Part shown: positions 11,373-22,286 of the stretch, piece after piece | Layout of the letters: every line of letters starts with the position of its first letter | Numbering within the stretch: position 1 is the stretch's first letter | Origin: Sacculina carcini | Taxonomy: Eukaryota; Arthropoda; Thecostraca; Sacculinidae | Assembly (NCBI GenBank): GCA_916048095.2 | Contig: OU696579.1 | Span: 2,728,001 to 2,792,000 of the forward strand | DNA: 64,000 nt | Reading direction: 5' to 3' | The notes under the pieces: model-generated | Databases searched by the model: none | Told to the model about the DNA's origin: nothing | Seen by the model: only the letters and a program-made list of their open reading frames with translations | Translations under genes and position numbers: made by a program

Positions 11373-11470
11373 GGCTGGGAGATCACGTTTATGCTCCTCC
11401 TCGTCCGCTGAGAACACTAACACGTCGTCCAGGTAGACGAACGTGCAAGTCTGGTCGGCAAGTATAGTGC

Positions 11471-12350
11471 TCATAAATCGCTGGATAGTAGCCTTTGCGT
11501 TCTGAGACCAATCGGCATATACAAATATTCAAATAAACCAAATGGCGTGGTGATGACGGTTTTCGCAATGTCGGCCTCGTTCATAGGCACCTGGTGGTAC
11601 GCCTGAAGTAGGTCGATCTTGGAGAAAAAATATTTTGCCGTGTAGATGTCCTGACAGATCCTGTATGAGCGATAACGGGAATCTGTCAAGCACCGTTTTG
11701 GCGTTCAAAGCACGGTAGTCTCCCGTGATGCGCCATTTTCCGGGTACTTTCTTGGCAACCATTTGTAATGGCGAACTCCAGGGTGAATTTGATCGGAGAA
11801 CGATGCCAGCCTGCAATAATTCGTCAAATGCGGCTCGGGCGGCTCTTTCTTTATCAGGCGCCAAACGCCGTGGGCGCGCAAACACAGGCGCTGCACTACC
11901 TGTGTCGATAGAATGTTGCACAGGCAGTGTGGAAACACATTCAGACTGTGGTGCTAGCAAGCTGGGACGACTGATCAGAAGAGATCGCACAGATGCAGGC
12001 AAGTGACTGACGTCATTCACCACCAGCCCCACAGACCGCTTACCACTCATTTCGGTGGGTGCACATAGTTTTGTGGTGGTGTCACGAAGACACTGCGCAT
12101 GGCAATCGACCATAAGTTTGAATGCGCTCAAAAAGTCGTGTCCTAACAGAGGGTAGACGGCATCACATACAACAAAAGTCCACGAAAATCTTCTCCTGAG
12201 CTTGTGCAAGACGATATCTAGCCTGACCTCACCATACACCGACATGGGCAGGCCGTTGGCTGTCGAGAGACGCACGGATGTGGGCTGAAGCATGAGAGAA
12301 GAAACTGCACTGCCAGGAACAATTGACACACCAGCTCCGGTGTCGACCAC
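11471..12350 (-). pseudogene. Element D protease and RT fingers/palm
   Basis: Protease motif MVDTGAGVSIVPG and LLGHDFLSAFKL, then RT ARPRRLAPDKERAARAAFDE, SPWSSPLQMVAKKVPGKWR, GDYRALN, and FSKIDLLQAYHQVPM. The palm YLDD motif lies just left of the block, at about 11420-11440. Confidence 0.8.
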
Positions 12351-12706
12351 GAAATTGAGCCACTGCGTGCCGATACGTGCTGCGAATTTCAGGAGCGGCA
12401 GGCCATATGTTGCAGCTGTAATGACCTACCGTTCTAGTTTTCCTGCGCTGGTGGCTGAGAGCGAGGTGCAGGAGACGGCGAACAACTTCTTGATGACGGC
12501 GCTATGTTCAGGCTGTGCGGCTTATTTGGCCACTTGCACCAAGGCTTACAGCTGCGAGCACTACCACCGTAAAATATGTGAAATCGACACAGCTTCGGAC
12601 GTTGACCATTGTGAAATGGTTGTAGTGTTGTGCATGATCGCGCAGGAGATGAGGATCGGTGTTCACGCCCAGCTGGCTGATAATACCGGTGACTGCGTGA
12701 AGAGTC

Positions 12707-12864
12707 TGTACGCTATATTTACGATCACAATACCACACGAACGATAGGGTAACAACGTCACGACCTGCACACAACCACTGCTGGACACACACTGACTCGT
12801 AGCGGGTAGCGTCATCCACGCTAGCCGCGTCCGCGCCCTCTGGGCGGGGCAGCATCACACTACA
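12707..12864 (-). repeat. Element C LTR (3' in element orientation)
   Basis: 158-bp direct repeat of 17368-17525 with about one difference. Confidence 0.92.
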
Positions 12865-13333
12865 TCTCCCCTCCAAGCGGCGGAAGGGGGGCGCTGCTGG
12901 TCCTGCAGACGTAGTCGCTCAGGTGCGGCGGCGGTCTGCGGGTTCGGTCGCTTCGGCGAGGGTTTGGTGTATGTGGAGCCTCTGATGTTCCGCTCACATC
13001 CTCCCCCGGCGGCGGCGCGGGTCCGCTGCTGCTGCTGGTCTCTCGCGGCGGTTGCGGCGGCGACAGCTGTGGGCAAGGCAGGCACATGGCCTCTGGCCGC
13101 GCTGCGCTGACGACTGGTGGCGGCGTCACTTCGGAGGCGGGTGCGCTGACTGCTGGCCGCAGGTGGCGGCGGTTACGCCAGTAGAGACCGCCATGCGGTA
13201 AGCGTACCGCGTACTGGCGGCGACGACCAGTGACAGCGACCACGCCAGTCCGGTCCCAGCGGCCTGTCGTCGGGTCCTGGAGAGCCACTGTAGTGCCGGG
13301 CGATAACGGCGGCAGTGGTCTGGCTGACCGATT

Positions 13334-15124
13334 TTAGTTGGTGATCTGCCTGTCGTGCGCGGCCGCTGCTCGGAGATCACACTCAGCGGTGGACGGCTGC
13401 CATTCAGGCAGGAACGCGCGAGGATGCGCGGGGACGGCAGACGACACGGGGCGACCGTACAGCAGCTGCGCGGGCGAGCGGCCGTCGGCACCAGGCGCGT
13501 TACACATCTCCAGCAGGCCGGCAACGAACGCGTCCGTGTTGAGGTCCCCGTCGTGGGCCGACTTCTGGATGAGTCGCTTCACCCGCTTGACAGCGGACTC
13601 GGCGTGCCCATTAGAGGACGGGAAGCGTGGACTGGAGAGTCGGTGACGGACACGCCAATGTCGCAGGAACTCGGCAGTGAGACGCGCAGTGAACTGCGGG
13701 CCGCCGTCCGACGACAATATGGACGGTACGCCCGTGGCGACAAACACGCGCCGAAACAGCTTCACCAGCTGATGAGCAGACGCGTCAAGGCCACATTCAA
13801 ACACCAGCGGCCAGTTGGAGAATCGGTCGGCGTATACGAGGAACGTTTTCCCCGCATGGTAGAAGAAATCTGCCGACACCGATTCGAAGGGCCGTGTCGG
13901 GCGCGGTTCCGCCATGTATGGCTCTTTCTGCTGAGAGTCCTTGTATTCGAGACACTCTTGGCATGACGAAACGGCCATGGCGATGTCGTTATTAAGGCCA
14001 GGCCAGAATACAGTCTGGCGGGCGCGTTGAACCGTCCTGACCTGCCCCTGATGGCTTTCGTGGAGGCGGCGGAGGGTATGTTTTCGCAGGCGCTTGGGCA
14101 CAAGCAGACGGCAGCCGACCAAAATCAGGCCATGGTCCGCAGTGAGCTGGTCGCGCACACCCCAGTACTGGTGAAGGCTGGACGGTAGGAGATGCTTATG
14201 CTGAGGAAAGCCGTCTAGCACGTACGGCATCAGCTGACGGCACTCGTCGTCCGCGAGAGACGCAGCTCGCACCGCCTCCAGAGTGGTGTCGACTGGCGAT
14301 GTGCGGCGGCCTTCATCGTCCTCATCTGAGAAGGCGTCTAGCGTCTGTATGAAAAATCCAGACGAAGAGTCGTCCACGTCCGCGTCAGCACCGGCCGGCT
14401 GGGAGGGTGCGCGTGACAGGGCGTCGGCGATGTTGTGCTGTGCTCCTGGCCTCCAGCTGGCGACAAAGGTCAGGTGCAGCAGACGCTGACGCATGCGCTG
14501 CAGACGAGGATTGCAGATGTCTCCGAGCGCCTTTTCGTTCAGGATGGGCACCAGCGGCTTGTGGTCGGTGACCACATTGAAGGTGGGCAGGCCAGCCAGA
14601 TATTGGTGGCATTTCTGGCAGGCCCACACCACGGCCAACATCTCCAGCTCGCAGACGGCATAACGGCTCTCCGTGTCTGAGACGAATCGCGACCCACACT
14701 GGATTAGCTGCCAGCGGCCCTGGTCGTCCCGCTGGCGGAGGACAAACCCGAGGCCTTTCTGTCTTGCCGCGTCCGTCTCCAACATGGTGGGCCTTGTCGG
14801 GTCGAAGTGGCCAAGCACGGGCGGGCTGGCCAACGCGCGTTTTACGGCCGTGAAAGCAGCGTCGTGTTGTGACGACCACTGCCACTCGACGCCTTTGCGG
14901 AGCAGCTGACGCAGGGGCTCGGCAGCAGAAGCGATGGCGTCAGAGAAGTCGCCAAACTGATTCGCCAAGCCCAAGAACGACCGCAGTGAGGTCAGGTCCG
15001 TCGGTGTAGGGAAGTCAGCCAGGGCCCGAATTTTCTTCTCGTCGATGGTAAATCCGGAGGACGTGATGTGGAAGCCACAGAAATTGGCGGCAGTGGCCGC
15101 AAAGACAAACTTTTTCCGGTTCAA
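13334..15124 (-). CDS. Element C pol part: RT end, RNase H and integrase
   Basis: Long open block: RSFLGLANQFGDF (RT connection), ETDAARQKGLGFVLRQ and DHKPLVPIL (RNase H), RRLHESHQGQ and CQECLEYK (zinc finger), then SADFFYHAGKTFLVY, LSSDGGPQFTA and FPSSNGHAESAVKR (integrase core). Confidence 0.85.
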   Translation of the reverse strand: MNRKKFVFAATAANFCGFHITSSGFTIDEKKIRALADFPTPTDLTSLRSFLGLANQFGDFSDAIASAAEPLRQLLRKGVEWQWSSQHDAAFTAVKRALASPPVLGHFDPTRPTMLETDAARQKGLGFVLRQRDDQGRWQLIQCGSRFVSDTESRYAVCELEMLAVVWACQKCHQYLAGLPTFNVVTDHKPLVPILNEKALGDICNPRLQRMRQRLLHLTFVASWRPGAQHNIADALSRAPSQPAGADADVDDSSSGFFIQTLDAFSDEDDEGRRTSPVDTTLEAVRAASLADDECRQLMPYVLDGFPQHKHLLPSSLHQYWGVRDQLTADHGLILVGCRLLVPKRLRKHTLRRLHESHQGQVRTVQRARQTVFWPGLNNDIAMAVSSCQECLEYKDSQQKEPYMAEPRPTRPFESVSADFFYHAGKTFLVYADRFSNWPLVFECGLDASAHQLVKLFRRVFVATGVPSILSSDGGPQFTARLTAEFLRHWRVRHRLSSPRFPSSNGHAESAVKRVKRLIQKSAHDGDLNTDAFVAGLLEMCNAPGADGRSPAQLLYGRPVSSAVPAHPRAFLPEWQPSTAECDLRAAAAHDRQITN

Positions 15125-15157
15125 AGTGACGCCGGCGTCGTCACAGCGCTGCAGTAG

Positions 15158-16702
15158 TTACCAGACTCGCTGCAGATGGTCGTCGTAGCTGGCAGTGTGC
15201 ACCAGCACGTCGTCAACAATCTTGCACGAGTCCGCTAAGCCAGCCAAGGCGACGTCGCCGCGCCGTTTGAACTCGTCGCCGCTTGACACCAGGCCCATTG
15301 GCGCCCGGCAGAACCTGAACCGACCCCACGGCGTGATGAAAGTGGTGAGGTCTCGGTGCTCGCGGCGCAGGGGCACCTGAAAGTAGCCCTGTAGGGCGTC
15401 CACCTGGGTGAACCACCGGTTGCCGAGGCCCATGCTGGCTACGGCCTCGACAGGCGAGCGAACCGGATGAGTCGGTCGGCGGACGAAACGATTGAGACGG
15501 GTAAAGTCCACCGTGAGGCGGCAACCGTTGGGCGTGCCGTCCGCATTTCGTTTGCCGACCACGACAATGGGCGAGCACCAGTCAGTCGGGTGGGACACCG
15601 GCTCAATGACGCCCTGCTGCTGCAGCTGCTCCAGCTGCTGTTGTGCCTGGGCGCGGTGGCAGAATGGCACAGAACGAGGGGCGGTCACATTGTTGGGCAC
15701 GGCATCATCTCGGAGGTCAATCCGCATTGCACCGCCAGTCATCTCGCGGAGGGGACCGGACGTAGAGAACACGCGAGTGAAGGCCGCCAACAATTGCTCG
15801 CTGTGTGCCCGTCGCTCTGCAGCGGTAGGCTGCGCCGCGCTGGTCCAGCGAGGGCAATGTCGCGGCATCGGGACTGACGGTCCTGCGGTCACCTGCTGTA
15901 GATGCTGCTCGCGTGACATCTGGCGCGGAAATGCGCGGTGCAGCAGGCGCAGTTCCACTGCGTCCCGCCAACAGAGCAGAGGGCGCCGCACTGACGGCAC
16001 CACGTACACTGTGGAGCGGCAAGAAGCGTCGCCAAGTCGCAGCAGCGCCTCGAATGTACCCAAACACCGCAGTGGCTGGCCGTTGGCGACCCGCAGGCGC
16101 GACGGCGGTGGACATAAGCTCTTGGCGGCTACCCCGAGCTGCTGCGCGACTACAGCATCTACTACGGAGACATCGGCCCCAGAATCACAGCGCCATGTGA
16201 TTTTGCGCGGTTGGTGCACCCCCACGGAAACGGTTAGGCCCACGGTGGTCAAACGGGTGCGTTCAGCACGATCAAAAATATCACCGATATACAATGTGTC
16301 TTGTGTATTTTCGTCGTTCACAACACCATCGTTTGCATCACAGCCAACATATTCGACGAAGTTGTTTCGGCGGCGGCCCGCGCCGGACTGGTACGCACGG
16401 CATGCACGCGCGTAGTGGCCGCGCTTTCCGCATCGGCGACAGACGCAGTCAGCAGCGCGGCATGGCGCCGTCTGGTGTCTTTGGCCGCAGCGATCGCATG
16501 CAGAGCCGTTGCCACCATCAGCTGACTGCAGGTTCGGTTGGTCGCGCATGCGCAGTGGTTGACGGTTATGCTGGTCGCGCATGCGCAGTGGCTGTCGGCC
16601 GAACTGCTCGCGCATGCGCAGTGGTTGACGGCGCACGGCGGCGACCTCTGTACGGATGGTGGCCGAACTAGCCACATCGGGCGTGGCTCGCTGCATGGCC
16701 AC
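15158..16702 (-). CDS. Element C gag end, protease and RT
   Basis: Starts with a threefold RQPLRMRDQ-type repeat, then CDRCGQRHQTAPC and CRRCGKRGHYARAC (zinc knuckles), CDSGADVSVVDAVV (protease), and RT motifs GCRLTVDFTRLNR, TQVDALQGYFQV and KIVDDVLVH. Confidence 0.85.
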   Translation of the reverse strand: MAMQRATPDVASSATIRTEVAAVRRQPLRMREQFGRQPLRMRDQHNRQPLRMRDQPNLQSADGGNGSACDRCGQRHQTAPCRAADCVCRRCGKRGHYARACRAYQSGAGRRRNNFVEYVGCDANDGVVNDENTQDTLYIGDIFDRAERTRLTTVGLTVSVGVHQPRKITWRCDSGADVSVVDAVVAQQLGVAAKSLCPPPSRLRVANGQPLRCLGTFEALLRLGDASCRSTVYVVPSVRRPLLCWRDAVELRLLHRAFPRQMSREQHLQQVTAGPSVPMPRHCPRWTSAAQPTAAERRAHSEQLLAAFTRVFSTSGPLREMTGGAMRIDLRDDAVPNNVTAPRSVPFCHRAQAQQQLEQLQQQGVIEPVSHPTDWCSPIVVVGKRNADGTPNGCRLTVDFTRLNRFVRRPTHPVRSPVEAVASMGLGNRWFTQVDALQGYFQVPLRREHRDLTTFITPWGRFRFCRAPMGLVSSGDEFKRRGDVALAGLADSCKIVDDVLVHTASYDDHLQRVW

Positions 16703-16756
16703 AACATCATGGCGGACGCACTCCGCTGACTCGCAAATTTTGACTGCCCTCTCCAG

Positions 16757-17368
16757 CTACAATTCGTTGTGGGCAACCTGCAGCTGCTGGTGCAGGGCAG
16801 TGGAGTCAGCGGTCCCCATGACGATCTGGTCGCGAATGCGCTCATCGCGGCAACTGCTGCAGAAATCGCAGCAGGCCGCAATCTCACGCAGGGAGAGCAC
16901 GAAGTCACCCACCTTCTCCCCGTCGTGCTGGCGGCGGGAGAAAAAATGCCGGCGCTGCACTAACACCTGTTGACGTGACCGCTGGTGGTTTTCCAGCAGC
17001 TCAATGCAGGCTGGCAGATCAGCGTCCGCCGGCAGAGCCACAGAGTGTCGGATGATGCGGCACCACTCATCGTCCAGCAGCGTGGTGAGCAGCGCTTGTT
17101 GCTGGGCTGGGCTGAGTTTTTCGCTGCCAGATAACGTGCCATGAGCCAGCACTCGTTCCTTCCACGCTGTGAACCCAGCTGCAGTCGTGTCGTAGGACAG
17201 GCGGGCTGGCGGCGGGGCATTCACCCGGGGAGCCACAGCAGGTGCACCGGCGGGGGCTGCCGGTTCCAGCTGCTGCCGGGCGAGCATGCTTACCAGCGAT
17301 GTCAACTGGTCCAGCTGTCGTTGCTGACCTTCCAGAAGAGCCTGCTGAGTTTCAGTCGGCTGCGCCAT
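16757..17368 (-). CDS. Element C gag
   Basis: Frame beginning MAQPTETQQALLEGQQRQLD; the start codon straddles the LTR/primer-site junction. Retrotransposon gag capsid-like helices follow (FTAWKERVLAHG, CIELLENHQ, FFSRRQHDGEKVGDFVLSLR). Confidence 0.8.
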   Translation of the reverse strand: MAQPTETQQALLEGQQRQLDQLTSLVSMLARQQLEPAAPAGAPAVAPRVNAPPPARLSYDTTAAGFTAWKERVLAHGTLSGSEKLSPAQQQALLTTLLDDEWCRIIRHSVALPADADLPACIELLENHQRSRQQVLVQRRHFFSRRQHDGEKVGDFVLSLREIAACCDFCSSCRDERIRDQIVMGTADSTALHQQLQVAHNEL

Positions 17369-17525
17369 GTACGCTATATTTACGATCACAATACCACACG
17401 AACGATAGGGTAACAACGTCACGACCTGCACACAACCACTGCTGGACACACACTGACTCGTAGCGGGTAGCGTCATCCACGCTAGCCGCGCCCGCGCCCT
17501 CTGGGCGGGGCAGCATCACACTACA
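17368..17525 (-). repeat. Element C LTR (5' in element orientation)
   Basis: 158-bp direct repeat of 12707-12864. Confidence 0.92.
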
Positions 17526-18085
17526 GAGTCGACGTGCTGCGGGTGCTGATGCGACATGGCTGCAGGTGCTGCTAGACATTGAGAGTGCGCTAGTGGCAGA
17601 AGCTCGTCGGCTAATTTGGCCAATTCATCTATCGGTAGTTTCTTCTGAGCTGCCAAAACAGTCCCAATTGTAGACGGTAGAGCTTGCGTGAATTTGTGGC
17701 GCACCAAGTCGTCGTTGACACCAACCTTGCGTGCAAAGGCCTGTATTTCAGACAGGAATTGCGAAGGTCGACCGACGAGAGTAGTCTTCGCGATGAACGC
17801 TTCAAACAGCTCCGGCCGTGTACGCTCGAAGAGACTCAAAACCTCTGTTTTCAACGTGTCGTAGCTATGTGAAGCGATGACTCCAGGAGCGAGCTGAGAG
17901 ACGATACTCGGAGGGAGAGAGGCCAGGATGTGGAAAAATTTGGTTTGACTGACGATGATTGCTTGCAGCTCGAATTGAGCTTCCAGCACGGTGAACCAGC
18001 CTTCCACAGCATTCTCCATAAAAGAAGTGGGCTTTACGGAAACTCGCTGGATCTCTACACGCGGCTCAGGATCGAATTCTTCCAT
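17526..18085 (-). pseudogene. Element D gag, capsid part
   Basis: Frame from MEEFDPEPRVEIQ through a CsRn1-type capsid region (WFTVLEAQFELQ, FHILASLPPSIVSQL, RPSQFLSEIQAFA, HKFTQALPSTI). Bounded on the left by element C and on the right by element B. Confidence 0.82.
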
Positions 18086-18125
18086 ATCAAAATGAAATTG
18101 CACTAATTGAAAATTACAAGCAACT

Positions 18126-18250
18126 TGTAACGTGTGTATTGCACGACTGACTCCTGACTGCCGCAAGGCCATGGCTCACCATCTGTGGCGCCCTCTACAT
18201 TGAACACATTGAACACATTGTGCATACACTGAACATACGCGTACGCCACA
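18126..18250 (-). repeat. Element B LTR (3' in element orientation)
   Basis: 125-bp repeat apparently identical to 22741-22865. Confidence 0.93.
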
Positions 18251-18300
18251 TCTCCCTTCCTCACGAACACAAACATATACGAGAAAAAAACAACGAAAAT

Positions 18301-20682
18301 TCACTGAACATAATCCGCCAGGTACGCTGGAGGACGCCGCTCGCGGGTGGATCGGCGCAGCGGCGGCGACACAGAACTAGCAGCATCCGCATCAGGAGGG
18401 TTGACAGAATGGACTGGTGGCGGAGCGGGTGAGGTAGGAGGAGGTGAGGTGACAATCAGTGGAGGAGTCTCCCCTGTAGCCAATAGTTGTTGCCGGTTGC
18501 GTCGGTACCGAGTACCATTCAGCTCCACAATATAAGACCGAAAAGGCAAAACTCTGACGCATACGCCCGGCGACCATAACTTGGACCCTGGCAGGCGCAT
18601 TCCTACAGCTGAGCCAACCGCTATTGGTGGTAGAGGACGAACACCAGGACTGGCATCATGAACGATCTGCTGACGAACTCGCTGACGATGCAAACGTTCC
18701 TGAACGCCATCCGCCGGCGTGGGCAAGAGCGCCTGCCGACGCACTGGTAAAGTAGTGCGGCATTGACGTCCAAAGAGTATCTGAGACGGTGGATAACGGG
18801 TGCCTTCGCTAGGAGTATTCCTCCACATCATTAACGCCCAGAAAGGATTTTCGTTCGCCGAAGCGGCCTTCTTGAATATCGTCTTGACAGTACGAACCGC
18901 GTTCTCAGCTTTGCCGTTAGACTGAGGATATCTGGGACTAGAGGTGATATGAACAACGTCCGCAGATCGAGTGAATCGGCGAAACTCCTCAGAGGCAAAT
19001 TGAGGACCGTTATCGGTGACTAAAACCTCTGGTATTCCATGACGCGCAAACTGAACCAGCAAGCAATTGACAACAGAAGCAGTTGTCACCTGAAGAAGAC
19101 GATCAACTTCCACGTAGTTGCTAAAATAGTCGACCACTACCAAGTAGTGGCGACCTGCAAATTCGAACAAATCAGCAGCGAGTTTTTGCCAGGGGCGTTC
19201 CGGCAACTCGTGAGACAACAGTGGTTCTGCCGATTGGCTTGGACGATGCGCCAAACATATAGGACAGCGGGAAATCATGTCTTTAATTGCCGACGACATC
19301 CCTGGCCAAAAAATATTTTCGCGAGCAATTCGCAGCACCGACAGCATTCCAATGTGAGAGCTGTGTAAACGCGAAAGAACATCTTTGCGGAGGGATGGCG
19401 GAACAGCCAAACTACCAGATTTGAAAACTAATCCGTCTTGAGTGGTCAACTCATCGCGGAAAGGCCAATAGACACTAACACCAAAAGCTAACCTAGAGCG
19501 ACTATCTGGCCAACCATCACGAATATAGGAAATCACGTGCTGCAGCTGAACGTCATCAGCAGTAGCCTGCTTGAAAACAGCTAGCCGCTCAGGAGAAGCG
19601 GCGAGGCCCGAACTGAGATGAATAGTTTCCAGTTCGACAGCGTGAACACACCTGACGAGTGGTGCCGCAGTTAGCGTGGAATGAACACGACTGAGTGCAT
19701 CGGCCACCGGCACCTGAGTACCTGGGCGGTACTCAAGTGTGTAATCGTAGCGCTGAAGCCCGAGAAACATCCGCTGTAAACGAAGAGGCACATCACACAA
19801 CGACTTATTGCGGATAGCTACCAGTGGCTTATGGTCGGTATGAACGGTCACCGGGCGGCCATATACACATTGATCCAAACGGTGCATTACAAACGAAACT
19901 GCTAACAGCTCCTTCTCAATCTGTGAGTAAGAACGCTCCGTAGCAGTTAGCGATCGTGAACAATAAATCACCGGCTGGCCGTTTTGCAGCAGAACACCGC
20001 CCAGTCCAGTACTGGAAGCGTCACATTGAACAACTGCAGGCAAGGACGGGCTGTAATAAGCCAGCACAGGAGCAGTTACTAACTTGTTCTTAACAACGTC
20101 AAAAGCCTGCTGGCACGCTGTACTCCAGTGCCAAGCATACTTTTCACACGTGAGCTGATGAAGAGGAGACAAAATGGTCGAAACATTCGGAATGTAACGC
20201 GACAGATAGGCTACCATGCCGAGAAATCGTTTGAGTTCAGATTTGTTTGCAGGACAGGGGTACTGAGTGACAGCTTCGACTTTGTTCGTGCTTGGTCGCA
20301 TACCGGAACTGTCAAACAAATGACCCATCCACATAATTTTTGGCACTCGAAACCGGAACTTACTCCCATTTAGCCGTAGATTTCGGGAACGAGCACGCTT
20401 CAGAAACGCCAGAAGATTGGCTTCGTGGTCAGCCAAAGCAGCTTGATAAGAGTTTCCCTTACCGCAAACCAAAAAATCGTCAGCAATGACCTCGACACCA
20501 CGCAAATCAGCCACCATCTCATGCATGATTCGCTGCCAAATCTCTGGCGCGCAAGAAGTGCCATACGGCAAACGAAGCCATCGATACCGACCGAACGGAG
20601 TATGAAAACAACAGAGGCGAGACGACGCATCCGACAATCCGACTTGCAAAAATGCTGACTTAGCATCCAACAGCGAGAACAC
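18301..20682 (-). CDS. Element B pol part: RT, RNase H, integrase
   Basis: 793-codon open block. RT: SLLDAKSAFLQVGL, LPYGTSCAPEIWQR, IADDFLV, RFLGMVAYLSRYIPN. RNase H: VQCDASSTGLGGVLLQ, EKELLAVSFVMHR, HTDHKPLVAI. Integrase: RLHSSHIGM with CPICLAHRPSQ, then LAADLFEFAG, VTDNGPQFASEEF, YPQSNGKAENAVR. The basic tail ends in STRERRPPAYLADYVQ, a common terminus in this group. Confidence 0.9.
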   Translation of the reverse strand: MFSLLDAKSAFLQVGLSDASSRLCCFHTPFGRYRWLRLPYGTSCAPEIWQRIMHEMVADLRGVEVIADDFLVCGKGNSYQAALADHEANLLAFLKRARSRNLRLNGSKFRFRVPKIMWMGHLFDSSGMRPSTNKVEAVTQYPCPANKSELKRFLGMVAYLSRYIPNVSTILSPLHQLTCEKYAWHWSTACQQAFDVVKNKLVTAPVLAYYSPSLPAVVQCDASSTGLGGVLLQNGQPVIYCSRSLTATERSYSQIEKELLAVSFVMHRLDQCVYGRPVTVHTDHKPLVAIRNKSLCDVPLRLQRMFLGLQRYDYTLEYRPGTQVPVADALSRVHSTLTAAPLVRCVHAVELETIHLSSGLAASPERLAVFKQATADDVQLQHVISYIRDGWPDSRSRLAFGVSVYWPFRDELTTQDGLVFKSGSLAVPPSLRKDVLSRLHSSHIGMLSVLRIARENIFWPGMSSAIKDMISRCPICLAHRPSQSAEPLLSHELPERPWQKLAADLFEFAGRHYLVVVDYFSNYVEVDRLLQVTTASVVNCLLVQFARHGIPEVLVTDNGPQFASEEFRRFTRSADVVHITSSPRYPQSNGKAENAVRTVKTIFKKAASANENPFWALMMWRNTPSEGTRYPPSQILFGRQCRTTLPVRRQALLPTPADGVQERLHRQRVRQQIVHDASPGVRPLPPIAVGSAVGMRLPGSKLWSPGVCVRVLPFRSYIVELNGTRYRRNRQQLLATGETPPLIVTSPPPTSPAPPPVHSVNPPDADAASSVSPPLRRSTRERRPPAYLADYVQ

Positions 20683-20751
20683 TCGAGAGCCGGAAATACG
20701 ATATGAAACATCATCGACAGTAGGTGTGGGGTAATGCTCCCGAAGAATTGC

Positions 20752-22286
20752 TTAATTTAACGACCGGGGGTCCAAACACAACCGAATATCACCGGATGGC
20801 TTTGACACAATCACTAAATTGGACACCCACTCTGTGGGCTCGACAACCCTTTTAATTACACCCTGGCGTTCCAGAGTGTCAAGTTTTTCATGCAGTTTGT
20901 CACGAAGGTGAATGCGTATTCTGCGCGGAGGTTCCACCACTGGTGGAACGCTGGAGTCGACACGGATCTCATAGTCCTGGCAAACTAGACCAGCTGTATT
21001 ATCCCCAAAAACATCAGCAAACTCAGCGACAACAGCATCCCGATCAGAAAGAGAAGAACGTGGGGAGCCAACAGAGTCAGCGGCAGCAGGAGTGCAGGAA
21101 GGATCGGGAACATAATCCAGCGGGTCACAATCGAGCAGGGTGATGAGTCCTAACGAAACAGACGAACGCAAGCTCAGCACCGGAAACACTAACATATCTA
21201 CCAGATGACACATGACAGAATGCAGACGGGAATTGCGCACATTTTTAAAAGACACACAAACTTTATCTACTGTCGGAACCACATCACCATTATACATACG
21301 TAAAACAGTATGACAGGGGCGCACTGATGTACGCTCAACATCGCCAGTGACACGAACATAATCACTCAAAGATAAAACATTAGATTCAGATCCCGAATCT
21401 ATAAGAAACTTTACGCAGTTACCGTCAAGCGTGTACAAAGTTTTAAATGCTTTGCTGCTGCGAGAATTGCGGTCTTCTGCAACATTGAACGCATCAGCAG
21501 AATCAAGCGTACCAGTCTGCAGTGCAGCATACCCAATTGCGCTCGTATCCAATTGCACCTCGCCAGCATTGTCAGCTTGCACGGACAGCACACGACGGTC
21601 GGACGACCGGGCCCAGCCCCCACGACCCCCGGCAGCGGGGCGCCCTGTCGACGACGGCGCGTGCACCGGCCGCTGCGCAGTAGTACGTGCAGGGGCGGAC
21701 CCAGGACACTCCACACTGCCGGCAAAATGATGACGGCGATCACACACCCGGCAAACACGGTTCCACGCCGGACAGGCAGAGCGGCGCATCTCGTGGTGAC
21801 GTGAACAGAACCGACAGGGCCGCACCTCAGCTGTCGGGGTCGAACGAGCGCCGGTACGCACACCCAGTGAAGACGGCGACAAACGGCACAAATCGGCAGC
21901 AGGAGAATCCATATTGGCCATAATACTCTGTCCCCGACGGGCAGTTTCCTCAGCCAGAGCCGTCTGTAATGCCACATCCAACGAAAGAGTTGGTACCTTC
22001 AACAACGTCTGCTGGGTAGACTTGTCCAAGATACCCATAACGAGACGGTCACGGAGCATGCCGTCACGATCAGTAAAATCACAGGACGCAGACAGAGCGC
22101 GCAGAGAAGCAACAAATGTCGCCACACTCTCTCCCGGCTGTTGACTGCGCTGGTAAAAATGGAACCGCTCCATCACAACGTTCTGCTGCGGCGAACAATA
22201 TTTTTCGAAATAATCAAGTAGAGCAGGAAGACCATCTGCCTCTGTCCACGCGAAGTGGGTGGCCACTTCTTGAGCCTCACGACCGG
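20752..22286 (-). CDS. Element B gag, protease and RT start
   Basis: Gag helices (FHFYQRSQQPGESVATFVAS), zinc-knuckle cysteines (CRFCSRHHEMRRSACPAW), aspartic protease FLIDSGSESNVLSL, then RT entry (EWVSNLVIVSKPSGDIRLCL). Confidence 0.85.

Larger units (their letters stand above)
12707..17525 (-). mobile_element. Element C: Ty3/gypsy element inserted in element D, few breaks
   Basis: Short 158-bp LTRs (12707-12864 and 17368-17525, TGTA...TACA) differing at about one base, so very recent. Target-site duplication GAGTC (12702-12706 and 17526-17530). Polypurine tract GGAGGGGAGA next to the left LTR and primer site TGGCGCAGCC next to the right LTR, both on the minus strand. Order in element direction: gag 16757-17368, protease-RT 15158-16702, RNase H-integrase 13334-15124, C-terminal tail 12860-13288. 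Close relative of elements E and N by its RT (RAPMGLVSSGDEF). Confidence 0.93.

Noticed and set aside
12292-12747. 151-codon plus-strand frame
   Set aside because: Shadow of the protease/gag region of element D on the minus strand, running into the LTR of C.
13355-13966. 203-codon plus-strand frame and a 307-codon one at 15492-16415
   Set aside because: Antisense shadows of the pol of element C; GC-rich codon bias leaves the opposite strand open.
18086-18172. N-terminal extension of the element D gag frame
   Set aside because: These codons come from the LTR of element B, which is inserted there.
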